Source: Kiritimatiellia bacterium
Lineage (GTDB): Bacteria > Verrucomicrobiota > Kiritimatiellia > RFP12 > UBA1067
NCBI GenBank assembly: GCA_017965685.1
Contig: JAGCPM010000118.1
Span: 1 to 5,596, forward strand
DNA length: 5,596 bases
Direction of reading: 5' to 3'
The notes beneath the pieces are model-generated. The model was not told the DNA's origin. It made no database searches and saw only the letters and a list, made by a program, of their open reading frames with translations. Of this stretch, positions 1 through 4,671 are shown one piece after another. The position numbers and the translations under genes were made by a program. Position 1 is the first letter of the stretch. Every line of letters begins with the position of its first letter.

Positions 1-169
1 AGGCTCGATTCCAAGGCCGTGCGTCCGCGTCGCCGATTCGGGAATGCACACGCGCGAGGCCATAATGCGGGCCAAAGCCGCCGGCGCGGACGCGTTTCTC
101 GTAGGCACAGCGCTCATGCGCGCGCCGTTGCCGGGCAACAAGCTGAAAGAACTAACAATTAACGACTAA
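1..169 (+). CDS. trpC: Indole-3-glycerol-phosphate synthase, C-terminal end (5' partial)
   Basis: Only the last 55 codons are present, read from base 2 to the TAA at 167-169. TrpC closes carboxyphenylamino-deoxyribulose 5-phosphate to indole-3-glycerol phosphate in the cytoplasm, supplying the substrate of TrpA. The visible part matches the end of the TrpC (beta/alpha)8 barrel: a V-A-D-S-G-M strand/turn (family form AESGI), then H-T-R-E-A, then A-G-A-D-A-F-L-V-G-T-A-L-M-R, the phosphate-binding end of the barrel. It is followed by trpB, trpA and trpF, which agrees with the call. The last five residues (LTIND) and the stop codon are encoded by a heptamer repeat array (152-186), so the extreme C-terminus looks repeat-derived. 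The rest of the gene lies upstream of the window. Identity is secure from the motif plus context; the N-terminal catalytic residues cannot be checked. Confidence 0.88.
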   Translation, partial: GSIPRPCVRVADSGMHTREAIMRAKAAGADAFLVGTALMRAPLPGNKLKELTIND

Positions 170-186
170 CAACTAACGACTAACCA
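152..186 (+). repeat. Tandem heptamer array at the trpC/trpB junction
   Basis: Five consecutive 7-base units fit the consensus YTAACRA (last unit CTAACCA): CTAACAA, TTAACGA, CTAACAA, CTAACGA, CTAACCA. The array encodes the last five residues and stop of trpC, and its final A is the A of the trpB ATG at 186. It is AT-rich, unlike the flanking GC-rich genes, and has no purine-rich ribosome-binding motif. In the phase TAACRAN it is related to the array at 3873-3917. Short tandem heptamers of this general kind are known from cyanobacteria (STRR sequences) and other bacteria; placing this one in a known family is inference. Confidence 0.85.
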
Positions 187-1367
187 TGAAAACACACTAT
201 GGAGCATATGGCGGACAATACGTCGCCGAAACATTGATGGCGCCGCTAAAGGAACTCGAGGCGGCATACGAAGCGGCCAAGGCCGATCCTGACTTCATGC
301 GCGAATTCGGTGAGATTCTTCGCGACTACGTCGGGCGCGAGACGCCGATAACCGTGGCCCGCAGATTGAGCGAGCACCTTGGCGGCGCTACGATAGTCCT
401 CAAACGCGAAGACCTGAACCATACGGGCGCGCACAAGGTGAACAACACCATCGGCCAGGCGCTCCTCGCGCGCAGGATGGGCAAGAAGCGTCTTATCGCC
501 GAGACCGGCGCGGGCATGCACGGCGTTGCAACGGCGACAGTCGCCGCGCTTTTAGGAATGCCCTGCGAAGTCTACATGGGCGCGATAGACGTAGAGCGAC
601 AATCCCCGAACGTGGAGCGCATGAAGATGCTTGGCGCCAAGGTCCATGCCGTAACCGAAGGCAGCGCGACTTTGAAAGACGCGATGAACGAGGCGTTGCG
701 CGACTGGGTGACCAACTGCGACGACACGTTCTACGTCATCGGCACGGTGGCGGGGCCGGCGCCGTACCCGGAGATGGTGCGCGACTTCCAAAGCGTAATC
801 GGGCGCGAGGCGCGCAGGCAGTGTCTGGAGAAGTTCGGCCGGCTGCCGGACGAGGCGATAGCCTGCGTGGGCGGCGGCTCGAACGCGATGGGGCTCTTCG
901 CTGGCTTCATCGACGACGCGTCCGTGAAGCTCGTAGGCGTCGAAGCTGGCGGAAAGGGAATCTCCACTGGCGAGCACGCGGCATCCATCAACGGCGGGCG
1001 GCTGGGCGTGCTGCACGGAGCGAAGACGATGCTCCTGCAGACTGGCGACGGAAACATAATCGATACTTATTCCGTCTCGGCGGGGCTCGACTATCCGGGA
1101 GTCGGTCCGGAACACTGCCACCTTCACGACACGGGACGCGCCGAATACACGGTAATCACGGACGATGAGGCCATAGCCGCGTTCGACGCGCTATGCCGCT
1201 ACGAAGGGATAATACCTGCGCTTGAATCGAGTCACGCTCTTGCGGAGGCGATCAAACGCGCGCCCGGGCTGCCGAAGAACGCGATACTTCTCGTGAATCT
1301 CTCCGGCCGCGGCGACAAGGATATGGAAAACGCAAGGAGGTACAAAGATGCAAAGAAGAATAGCTGA
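186..1367 (+). CDS. trpB: Tryptophan synthase beta chain
   Basis: TrpB is the PLP enzyme that condenses indole with L-serine to give L-tryptophan; it works as an alpha2-beta2 complex with TrpA, which channels indole to it. The 393 residues are normal for the family. Visible signatures are the start [13 protein letters not shown] (res 5-17), [16 protein letters not shown] (72-87) with PLP lysine K84, the catalytic glutamate E106 in AETGAG, the PLP phosphate loop GGGSNA (229-234), [12 protein letters not shown] (299-310) with D302, and NLSGRGDKD (371-379) with S373. One oddity is residue 111: the motif reads GAGMHGVA, where the family nearly always has GAGQHGVA. The start at 186 gives the usual N-terminus, but no Shine-Dalgarno sequence precedes it, because a heptamer array fills the spacer. 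The 3' end overlaps trpA by 20 bases and contains the trpA ribosome-binding site. Very secure. Confidence 0.98.
   Translation: MKTHYGAYGGQYVAETLMAPLKELEAAYEAAKADPDFMREFGEILRDYVGRETPITVARRLSEHLGGATIVLKREDLNHTGAHKVNNTIGQALLARRMGKKRLIAETGAGMHGVATATVAALLGMPCEVYMGAIDVERQSPNVERMKMLGAKVHAVTEGSATLKDAMNEALRDWVTNCDDTFYVIGTVAGPAPYPEMVRDFQSVIGREARRQCLEKFGRLPDEAIACVGGGSNAMGLFAGFIDDASVKLVGVEAGGKGISTGEHAASINGGRLGVLHGAKTMLLQTGDGNIIDTYSVSAGLDYPGVGPEHCHLHDTGRAEYTVITDDEAIAAFDALCRYEGIIPALESSHALAEAIKRAPGLPKNAILLVNLSGRGDKDMENARRYKDAKKNS
1334..1341 (+). promoter_or_regulatory. Strong Shine-Dalgarno site for trpA
   Basis: The bases AAGGAGGT, fully complementary to the usual 16S rRNA 3' end, lie inside the trpB coding end, six bases before the trpA ATG at 1348. 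This fixes the trpA start and shows that the host uses Shine-Dalgarno initiation. The absence of such a site before trpB is therefore notable. Confidence 0.9.
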
Positions 1368-2103
1368 CGCGTTCGCAAAGGCGAAGGCGGAAAACCGAGG
1401 CGCGTTCGTCGCCTACCTGACGATGGGCTGCCCTACACTGGCGGCAAGCGAGAAGGCTGTGGACGACATCATTGCGCAAGGCGCGGATATTATTGAGCTC
1501 GGAGTCCCGTTTTCCGATCCTTTCGCGGATGGAGGCGTAATCCGTTCGGCGGCATACGAGGCGCTGAAGCAGGGCGTATCCCTAAAGGCGGTGCTCGCCG
1601 CCGCGAAGCGTCTCCGCGCGAAGCATCCCGAAACGGGCTTTGTGATTTTCTCGTACTACAACCCGATATTCTCAATGGGGCCCAATGCCTTCGCCGGGGC
1701 CGCCGCCGATGCGGGAATAGACGCGGTGCTTTGCGTAGATCTTCCACTCGAAGAGCGCGGCGAACTAGTTGAAGCGCTGAATCCGCACGGAGTGTCGTAC
1801 GTTCCTCTTATCGCGCCGAACACGCCAATCGAGCGCGTCAAGGCGAGCGAGGAAGGGTTGGAAAATTCATTCCTCTACGTCATCACTGTGAAGGGCACGA
1901 CAGGCGAGCGAAAGGCTCTTCCGGAAGACCTCGCGACAAGGCTCGATGCCATACGTTCCGTAGCGCGGCTGCCTGTCGCGGCGGGATTCGGCATTTCCAC
2001 CCGGGCGCAGGCCGATGAAGTGTGCCGCCATGCGGACGGATACGTGGTCGGCACCGCGCTGGTGAAATGCCTTGTGGAGGGGCGTCCGCCATGCCTGGGT
2101 TGA
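1348..2103 (+). CDS. trpA: Tryptophan synthase alpha chain, short C-terminus
   Basis: TrpA cleaves indole-3-glycerol phosphate to indole and glyceraldehyde 3-phosphate and passes the indole to TrpB. The 251-residue product shows the family signature [15 protein letters not shown] (res 48-62), with both catalytic acids: E50 (E. coli E49) and D61 (E. coli D60). SYYNPI is at 102-107, the mobile loop 6 motif GTTGER at 183-188, GFGIS at 213-217 and the terminal phosphate-binding [10 protein letters not shown] at 231-240. After ADG the usual proline is replaced by glycine (GGVIRSA). Only 11 residues follow ALVK, against about 29 in E. coli, so the last helix of the barrel is largely missing; the final 13 bases overlap trpF. 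This may be natural shortening by gene overlap or an old frameshift. Function as TrpA is still very likely because all active-site residues are present. Confidence 0.96.
   Translation: MQRRIADAFAKAKAENRGAFVAYLTMGCPTLAASEKAVDDIIAQGADIIELGVPFSDPFADGGVIRSAAYEALKQGVSLKAVLAAAKRLRAKHPETGFVIFSYYNPIFSMGPNAFAGAAADAGIDAVLCVDLPLEERGELVEALNPHGVSYVPLIAPNTPIERVKASEEGLENSFLYVITVKGTTGERKALPEDLATRLDAIRSVARLPVAAGFGISTRAQADEVCRHADGYVVGTALVKCLVEGRPPCLG
2075..2082 (+). promoter_or_regulatory. Shine-Dalgarno site deciding the trpF start
   Basis: TGGAGGGG sits eight bases before the ATG at 2091. It supports that ATG as the trpF start over the in-frame ATG at 2022, which would add 23 residues ([10 protein letters not shown]...) with no family resemblance and lie deep inside trpA. 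Confidence 0.8.
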
Positions 2104-2675
2104 AGGTGTGCGGTATAACCGATGCCGGATTCGCGCTGGACGCGGCAAGACGCGGAGCGGACTATCTCGGCTTCGTGTTCGCCTGGAACTCGCCGCGCCG
2201 CATCGCGCCGCAGGCCGCGCATGACATCGCGCAGGCGGTAAAGGGCGCCGGAAACCCTACGCGTCTTGTCGGCGTTTTCACGGATCAAGGCGTGGAGGAT
2301 ATCATTTCGATCGGAGCGATTGCCGGGCTGGACGCGATACAACTTCATGGTCCGTATCCAGATTCCTCCGTAGTCGCGCTCAAGGCCAAAGGGTATGAAG
2401 TGTGGCGGCTGTCGGAGAAGAAGGGGATTGAAGACGCCGTTCTTCTCGACGGACGCTCAGGCAACGAGAGCCGCAAGGCGGACTGGTCGAAGGTCGCTCC
2501 GCTGAAGGCGGCTGGCGCTAGAGTGGTCTTGGCGGGCGGGATATCTTCCGCGAACATAGCGGACGCCGTAAAGACGGGCGCGGACATAATAGACGTTTCC
2601 AGTTCGCTCGAAACTTCACCAGGCGTGAAATCGCTCGCCAGACTCGAGAGCCTGCTTGAGTCGTTCCGCGCATAG
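2091..2675 (+). CDS. trpF: Phosphoribosylanthranilate isomerase
   Basis: TrpF is a monomeric or dimeric (beta/alpha)8 barrel that converts N-(5-phosphoribosyl)anthranilate to the ribulose isomer used by TrpC. With the start at 2091 it has 194 residues, typical for the family. LKVCGIT (res 4-10) carries the general-base Cys7. GFVF then SPRRI (27-38), LVGVF (59-63), LDAIQLHG (80-87), VLLD (117-120) with the general-acid D120, VVLAGGIS (145-152) and DVSSSLETSPGVKS (168-181) follow in the expected order. The family form of the last motif is DVSSGVE; here a serine replaces the glycine. The loop after D120 (GRSGNESRKADW) lacks the common GGTG-type sequence. The gene overlaps trpA by 13 bases and ends with TAG at the expected family end, which shows that TAG acts as a normal stop here. 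It is the last gene of this trp cluster. Confidence 0.95.
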   Translation: MPGLKVCGITDAGFALDAARRGADYLGFVFAWNSPRRIAPQAAHDIAQAVKGAGNPTRLVGVFTDQGVEDIISIGAIAGLDAIQLHGPYPDSSVVALKAKGYEVWRLSEKKGIEDAVLLDGRSGNESRKADWSKVAPLKAAGARVVLAGGISSANIADAVKTGADIIDVSSSLETSPGVKSLARLESLLESFRA

Positions 2676-2712
2676 CCGCCTCCATGCCGGCCATTTTGCG
2701 CGCGATGTATAG

Positions 2713-2742
2713 TTGACGGGAAATGATGGTATTTGATATACT
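2713..2742 (+). promoter_or_regulatory. Sigma70-type promoter for ilvC
   Basis: The 93-base gap between trpF and ilvC (2676-2768) contains TTGACG at 2713-2718 as a -35 element and TATACT at 2737-2742 as a -10 element, 18 bases apart. TG at 2734-2735 adds an extended -10 (TGnTATACT). Transcription would begin near 2749, leaving a leader of about 20 bases, too short for an attenuator, T-box or riboswitch. Each hexamer differs from consensus by a single base. The gap shows no convincing trpF terminator hairpin, so some read-through from the trp genes is possible. Promoter activity is inferred from sequence only. Confidence 0.72.
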
Positions 2743-2751
2743 ACACTGCAC

Positions 2752-2760
2752 AAGGAAAGA
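2752..2760 (+). promoter_or_regulatory. Ribosome-binding site favouring the ilvC ATG at 2769
   Basis: AAGGAAAGA is purine-rich and lies 8-12 bases before the ATG at 2769. An upstream in-frame TTG at 2733 would give 12 more residues, but that codon lies inside the promoter -10 region and before the likely transcription start. The ATG at 2769 is therefore the better start, and the KARI similarity (KIKFGNTTENI...) begins immediately after it. Confidence 0.7.
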
Positions 2761-2768
2761 AGCACAAA

Positions 2769-3680
2769 ATGAAAATAAAGTTCGGCAATACGACAGAAAA
2801 TATAACGACCCGCAAGGAGTTCCCGCTCGCGAAGGCGCAGAAAGTCCTAAAGGGCAAGACTATAGCCGTGCTGGGCTACGGCATACAGGGCCCGGGACAG
2901 GCGCTCAACATGCGCGACAACGGCCTGAACGTTATCGTCGGCCAGCGCAAGAACACGAAGTCGAACAGCTCGTGGTCCCGCGCCAAGAAAGACGGCTGGG
3001 TCGAGGGCAAAACTCTGTTCTCGCTCGAAGAGGCGGCCGAGAAGGGAGATATCATCATGCTTCTCGTCTCGGACGGCAGCTGCCCCGAGGTGTGGAAGAA
3101 GATCGAGAAATACGTCACGCCCGGCAAGTACCTCTACTTCTCGCACGGCTTCGGCTACGTGTACAACAAGCTGACCGGCATCAAGCCGCAAAAGGGCGTT
3201 GGCCTTGTCATGGTCGCGCCGAAGGGTTCCGGCACGAGCGTGAGGCGCAACTTTCTCTCTGGCGCGGGAATCAACTCTTCCTACGCTTTCGAGCCCAACG
3301 GGATGAAGGCGAAGGACGTCGAGGAGGTCACGAAGGCCATTGGTATCGGCGTGGGTTCCGGATATCTTTTCCCGACCACGTTCCAGAACGAGGTGACGAG
3401 CGATCTCGTCGGCGAGCGCGGAATACTCATGGGCGCTCTTGCGGGCGTGATGGAGGCCCAGTTCGAGACTTTGCGCGCTAACGGACACAGCCCGTCCGAG
3501 GCGTTCAACGAAACGTGCGAGGAGCTGACGCAGTCGCTCATCCGCCTTGTTGACGAGAACGGGATGGACTGGATGTACGGCAACTGCTCGCAGACGGCGC
3601 AGCACGGCGCGCTCAAGTGGAGGCCGATCTTCAAGAAGGCGGTGAAGCCGGTGTTCGCGCGTCTCTACAAGAGCGTCTAG
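2769..3680 (+). CDS. ilvC: Ketol-acid reductoisomerase (Ilv5-like class I), ended early by an in-frame TAG
   Basis: KARI performs the Mg2+-dependent alkyl migration and NAD(P)H reduction of acetolactate or acetohydroxybutyrate in valine, leucine and isoleucine synthesis. The 303 residues before the TAG resemble the Bacteroidetes/yeast Ilv5 short form. The Rossmann motif is VLGYGIQGPGQALNMRDNG (res 34-52), followed by a long cofactor loop VGQRKNTKSNSSW (57-69). YFSHGF has H126 and MVAPKGSG has K152. The knotted domain has SDLVGERG with metal ligands D212 and E216, AFNETCEE with E248 and E252, and MDWMYGNCSQTAQHGA (266-281) with the active-site serine S274. All catalytic residues therefore precede the TAG at 3678-3680. 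The same frame continues after it for 65 codons that match the conserved C-terminal region of these KARIs, so the intact gene would be 2769-3878, about 369 codons. It has its own promoter. Identity is secure; whether the product is truncated, read through or an artefact is open. Confidence 0.95.
   Translation: MKIKFGNTTENITTRKEFPLAKAQKVLKGKTIAVLGYGIQGPGQALNMRDNGLNVIVGQRKNTKSNSSWSRAKKDGWVEGKTLFSLEEAAEKGDIIMLLVSDGSCPEVWKKIEKYVTPGKYLYFSHGFGYVYNKLTGIKPQKGVGLVMVAPKGSGTSVRRNFLSGAGINSSYAFEPNGMKAKDVEEVTKAIGIGVGSGYLFPTTFQNEVTSDLVGERGILMGALAGVMEAQFETLRANGHSPSEAFNETCEELTQSLIRLVDENGMDWMYGNCSQTAQHGALKWRPIFKKAVKPVFARLYKSV
3678..3680 (+). other. In-frame amber codon splitting ilvC
   Basis: This TAG lies in the ilvC frame between LYKSV and SMQEAKEVI. 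In Bacteroidetes and yeast relatives, as recalled, the same place reads LYHSVKTG or LYNSVKDG, so the ancestral codon was probably lysine AAG, one base away from TAG. The frame is open on both sides. TAG also ends trpF at the proper family end, which argues against a genome-wide reassignment of TAG. Confidence 0.85.
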
Positions 3681-3683
3681 AGC

Positions 3684-3878
3684 ATGCAGGAGGCGAAGGA
3701 GGTCATAAAGGACACCGGCTGCGCCGACTACAAGGAGAAGATGCTCGCTAAGCTTAACGACCTGCACAACCACGAGATGTGGCTCGCCGGCGCGGCGGTC
3801 AGGTCTTTGAGGCCGCACGAAGCGGCAAAGGGTAACGCCCAAAGCGCGGGCTGGGGCGGACGCAAGGTCGTCAAGTAA
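3684..3878 (+). CDS. ilvC: C-terminal segment of ketol-acid reductoisomerase, detached by the TAG
   Basis: This is the downstream part of the ilvC frame. It is shown from the first ATG after the amber codon, giving 64 residues to the TAA at 3876-3878. Residues 10-46 (DTGCADYKEKMLAKLNDLHN..., then EMWLAGAAVRSLRPHE) align with the C-terminal region of Ilv5-like KARIs, where PDYREKLEKEL, E(I/M)W and VRKLRPE are recognisable. It has no separate identity as a protein: no Shine-Dalgarno sequence lies before the ATG, which is only three bases after the TAG. It is most likely translated, if at all, as part of KARI through suppression of the TAG, or by reinitiation after termination. A further 19 residues after LRPHE (AAKGNAQSAGWGG...) are an extra tail. 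The last codon and stop lie in the second heptamer array. It looks conserved rather than decayed, which suggests a recent or non-destructive interruption, or a sequencing error. Confidence 0.7.
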   Translation: MQEAKEVIKDTGCADYKEKMLAKLNDLHNHEMWLAGAAVRSLRPHEAAKGNAQSAGWGGRKVVK

Positions 3879-3917
3879 CAAGTAACGAGTAATGAAGAAT
3901 GAAGAATTAAGAATGAA
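3873..3917 (+). repeat. Tandem heptamer array at the ilvC/3892-gene junction
   Basis: In one phase the units are AAGTAAC, AAGTAAC, GAGTAAT, GAAGAAT, GAAGAAT, TAAGAAT, with a degenerate seventh. In the phase TAACAAG, TAACGAG, TAATGAA, GAATGAA, GAATTAA, GAATGAA (3876-3917) the relation to the array at 152-186 is clear, because both begin TAACAAN-TAACGAN. The array supplies the last lysine codon and TAA stop of the ilvC frame, the start codon of the next gene at 3892 and that gene's first residues (MKNEELRM). It is much more AT-rich than the genes around it. Confidence 0.85.
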
Positions 3918-3950
3918 GGAAATTCTCGTTTCTGGTTTTTCATTCTTCAT
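3892..3950 (+). repeat. Inverted heptamer copy forming a possible hairpin over the 3892 start codon
   Basis: ATGAAGAATGAA at 3892-3903 has a perfect 12-base reverse complement, TTCATTCTTCAT, at 3939-3950. The stem can extend inward about six more pairs with three G-U wobbles, leaving a loop of roughly 23 bases. A second register pairs 3909-3917 with 3939-3947, because the 5' arm is repetitive. The ATG at 3892 lies at the base of the first stem and the ATG at 3913 within the second. No T-tract follows the stem, so it does not look like a Rho-independent terminator. Confidence 0.7.
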
Positions 3951-4671
3951 GGTCTGCAAGGCGGCGTTTGCCGCCGCGCAGACTGCTCGCCTGGTGTATG
4001 GCGAGAAGTGGAGTCCGGCAGGCCGCCATGTGAAGGCGACCATGGAGAGCGTGGAGTTCAAGGCTCTTTCCGCCGGGCGCTACGAGGCCGACTTCGCGGA
4101 CGAAGAAGGCGATGTTGAGATAAAGAGGATGGCATCGCTGAAGATGCCGTTCGTGCTGTTGATTTCCGACAAAGGCGAGCTTATCGCCGTGGTCGATGCA
4201 CTCAAGAAGGACGATACGCCAGCGACACTGATCGCGAAGTTCGACGAAGCGTGCGCGAAGGCGACTGAAAAGCGCGACAAGGACAAGGCTCTTGCCGACG
4301 ATCCCGGGTGGCGCAGGCACAAGACGATGCCGTTCACCGACCACACAGGCAGGGACCGCGAGTGCAAGCACGCCGACGGACTCGAGATAATCGAAGAGGC
4401 TACCTGGTACAGGCAGAACGGCCGCATCTCAGACGGCGAGAATTTCATCGCCGCGCAGAAAGCCATGCCTGACGCGCATCTGGATACGTTGCAGAAACAG
4501 TCGCTTCTCCTGGCCGAGGCGGCGCTATACATAAAAGAGGATTTTACCGTTCCCGACCAGTCGAAGAGAGGGACGGTCGTGGGTCTCCTGAAGGCCGTCA
4601 TGGAAATGGACCGCAACTCCCTTTGGGGTGTGGGCGCCAGCGGTCTTCTCGAAAGGCTCAGGGAAAAATGA
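3892..4671 (+). CDS. Probable exported protein with a possible cysteine-less thioredoxin-like domain
   Basis: I do not recognise this 259-residue protein as a named family. The N-terminus could be a Sec signal peptide: ILVSGFSFFMVCKAAFAAA (res 11-29), with possible cleavage after AFA, although K23 interrupts the hydrophobic core. Residues about 33-121 resemble a thioredoxin fold: VYGEKWSPAGRHV (where WCxxC would lie), EFKALSAGRYEADFADEE, then a possible cis-proline in KMPFVLLISDKGELI (84-98) and a closing helix. Both active-site cysteines are absent. Residues 122-259 are mostly charged and probably helical, with WYRQNGRISDGENFIAAQ (172-189) the most distinctive stretch. The start is uncertain: ATG 3892 and ATG 3913 both lie in the heptamer array with no strong Shine-Dalgarno sequence, and 3913 gives the more usual signal peptide (MKEILVSG...). 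The gene begins 13 bases after the ilvC frame and overlaps the antiporter gene by four bases (ATGA), suggesting co-translation. Fold and export are inferences. Confidence 0.75.
   Translation: MKNEELRMKEILVSGFSFFMVCKAAFAAAQTARLVYGEKWSPAGRHVKATMESVEFKALSAGRYEADFADEEGDVEIKRMASLKMPFVLLISDKGELIAVVDALKKDDTPATLIAKFDEACAKATEKRDKDKALADDPGWRRHKTMPFTDHTGRDRECKHADGLEIIEEATWYRQNGRISDGENFIAAQKAMPDAHLDTLQKQSLLLAEAALYIKEDFTVPDQSKRGTVVGLLKAVMEMDRNSLWGVGASGLLERLREK

Noticed and set aside
152..186. CRISPR array
   Set aside because: The units are contiguous 7-mers with no spacers, far too short for CRISPR repeats.
2022..2090. Upstream ATG start for trpF adding 23 residues
   Set aside because: TrpF similarity begins at LKVCGIT right after the ATG at 2091, which has its own well-placed ribosome-binding site.
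2723..3481. A 252-codon + strand frame overlapping ilvC
   Set aside because: It is out of frame with ilvC, has an Arg/Gly-rich composition, no recognisable domain and no ribosome-binding site. It is a shadow of ilvC.
3678..3680. Genome-wide reassignment of TAG or pyrrolysine insertion to explain the ilvC amber codon
   Set aside because: TAG also ends trpF at the normal family length, and no other in-frame TAG occurs in the window. Pyrrolysine is not expected in KARI, and no pyl gene is visible. Local suppression or error remains possible.
3688..3703. Two Shine-Dalgarno-like motifs (AGGAGG and AAGGAGGT) just after the ilvC TAG
   Set aside because: They arise from common Gln-Glu and Lys-Glu-Val codons, and no suitable start codon follows at the right distance, so they do not support a separate gene start.
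3892..3950. Rho-independent terminator after ilvC
   Set aside because: The inverted repeat is AT-rich, has a long loop and is not followed by a T-tract; it lies within the next coding region.
2847..4061. A 404-codon open frame on the minus strand opposite ilvC
   Set aside because: It is antisense to a well-supported KARI frame. Its translation is low-complexity and rich in Arg, Leu and His, as expected from the reverse of GC-rich codons, and it spans three unrelated + strand features.
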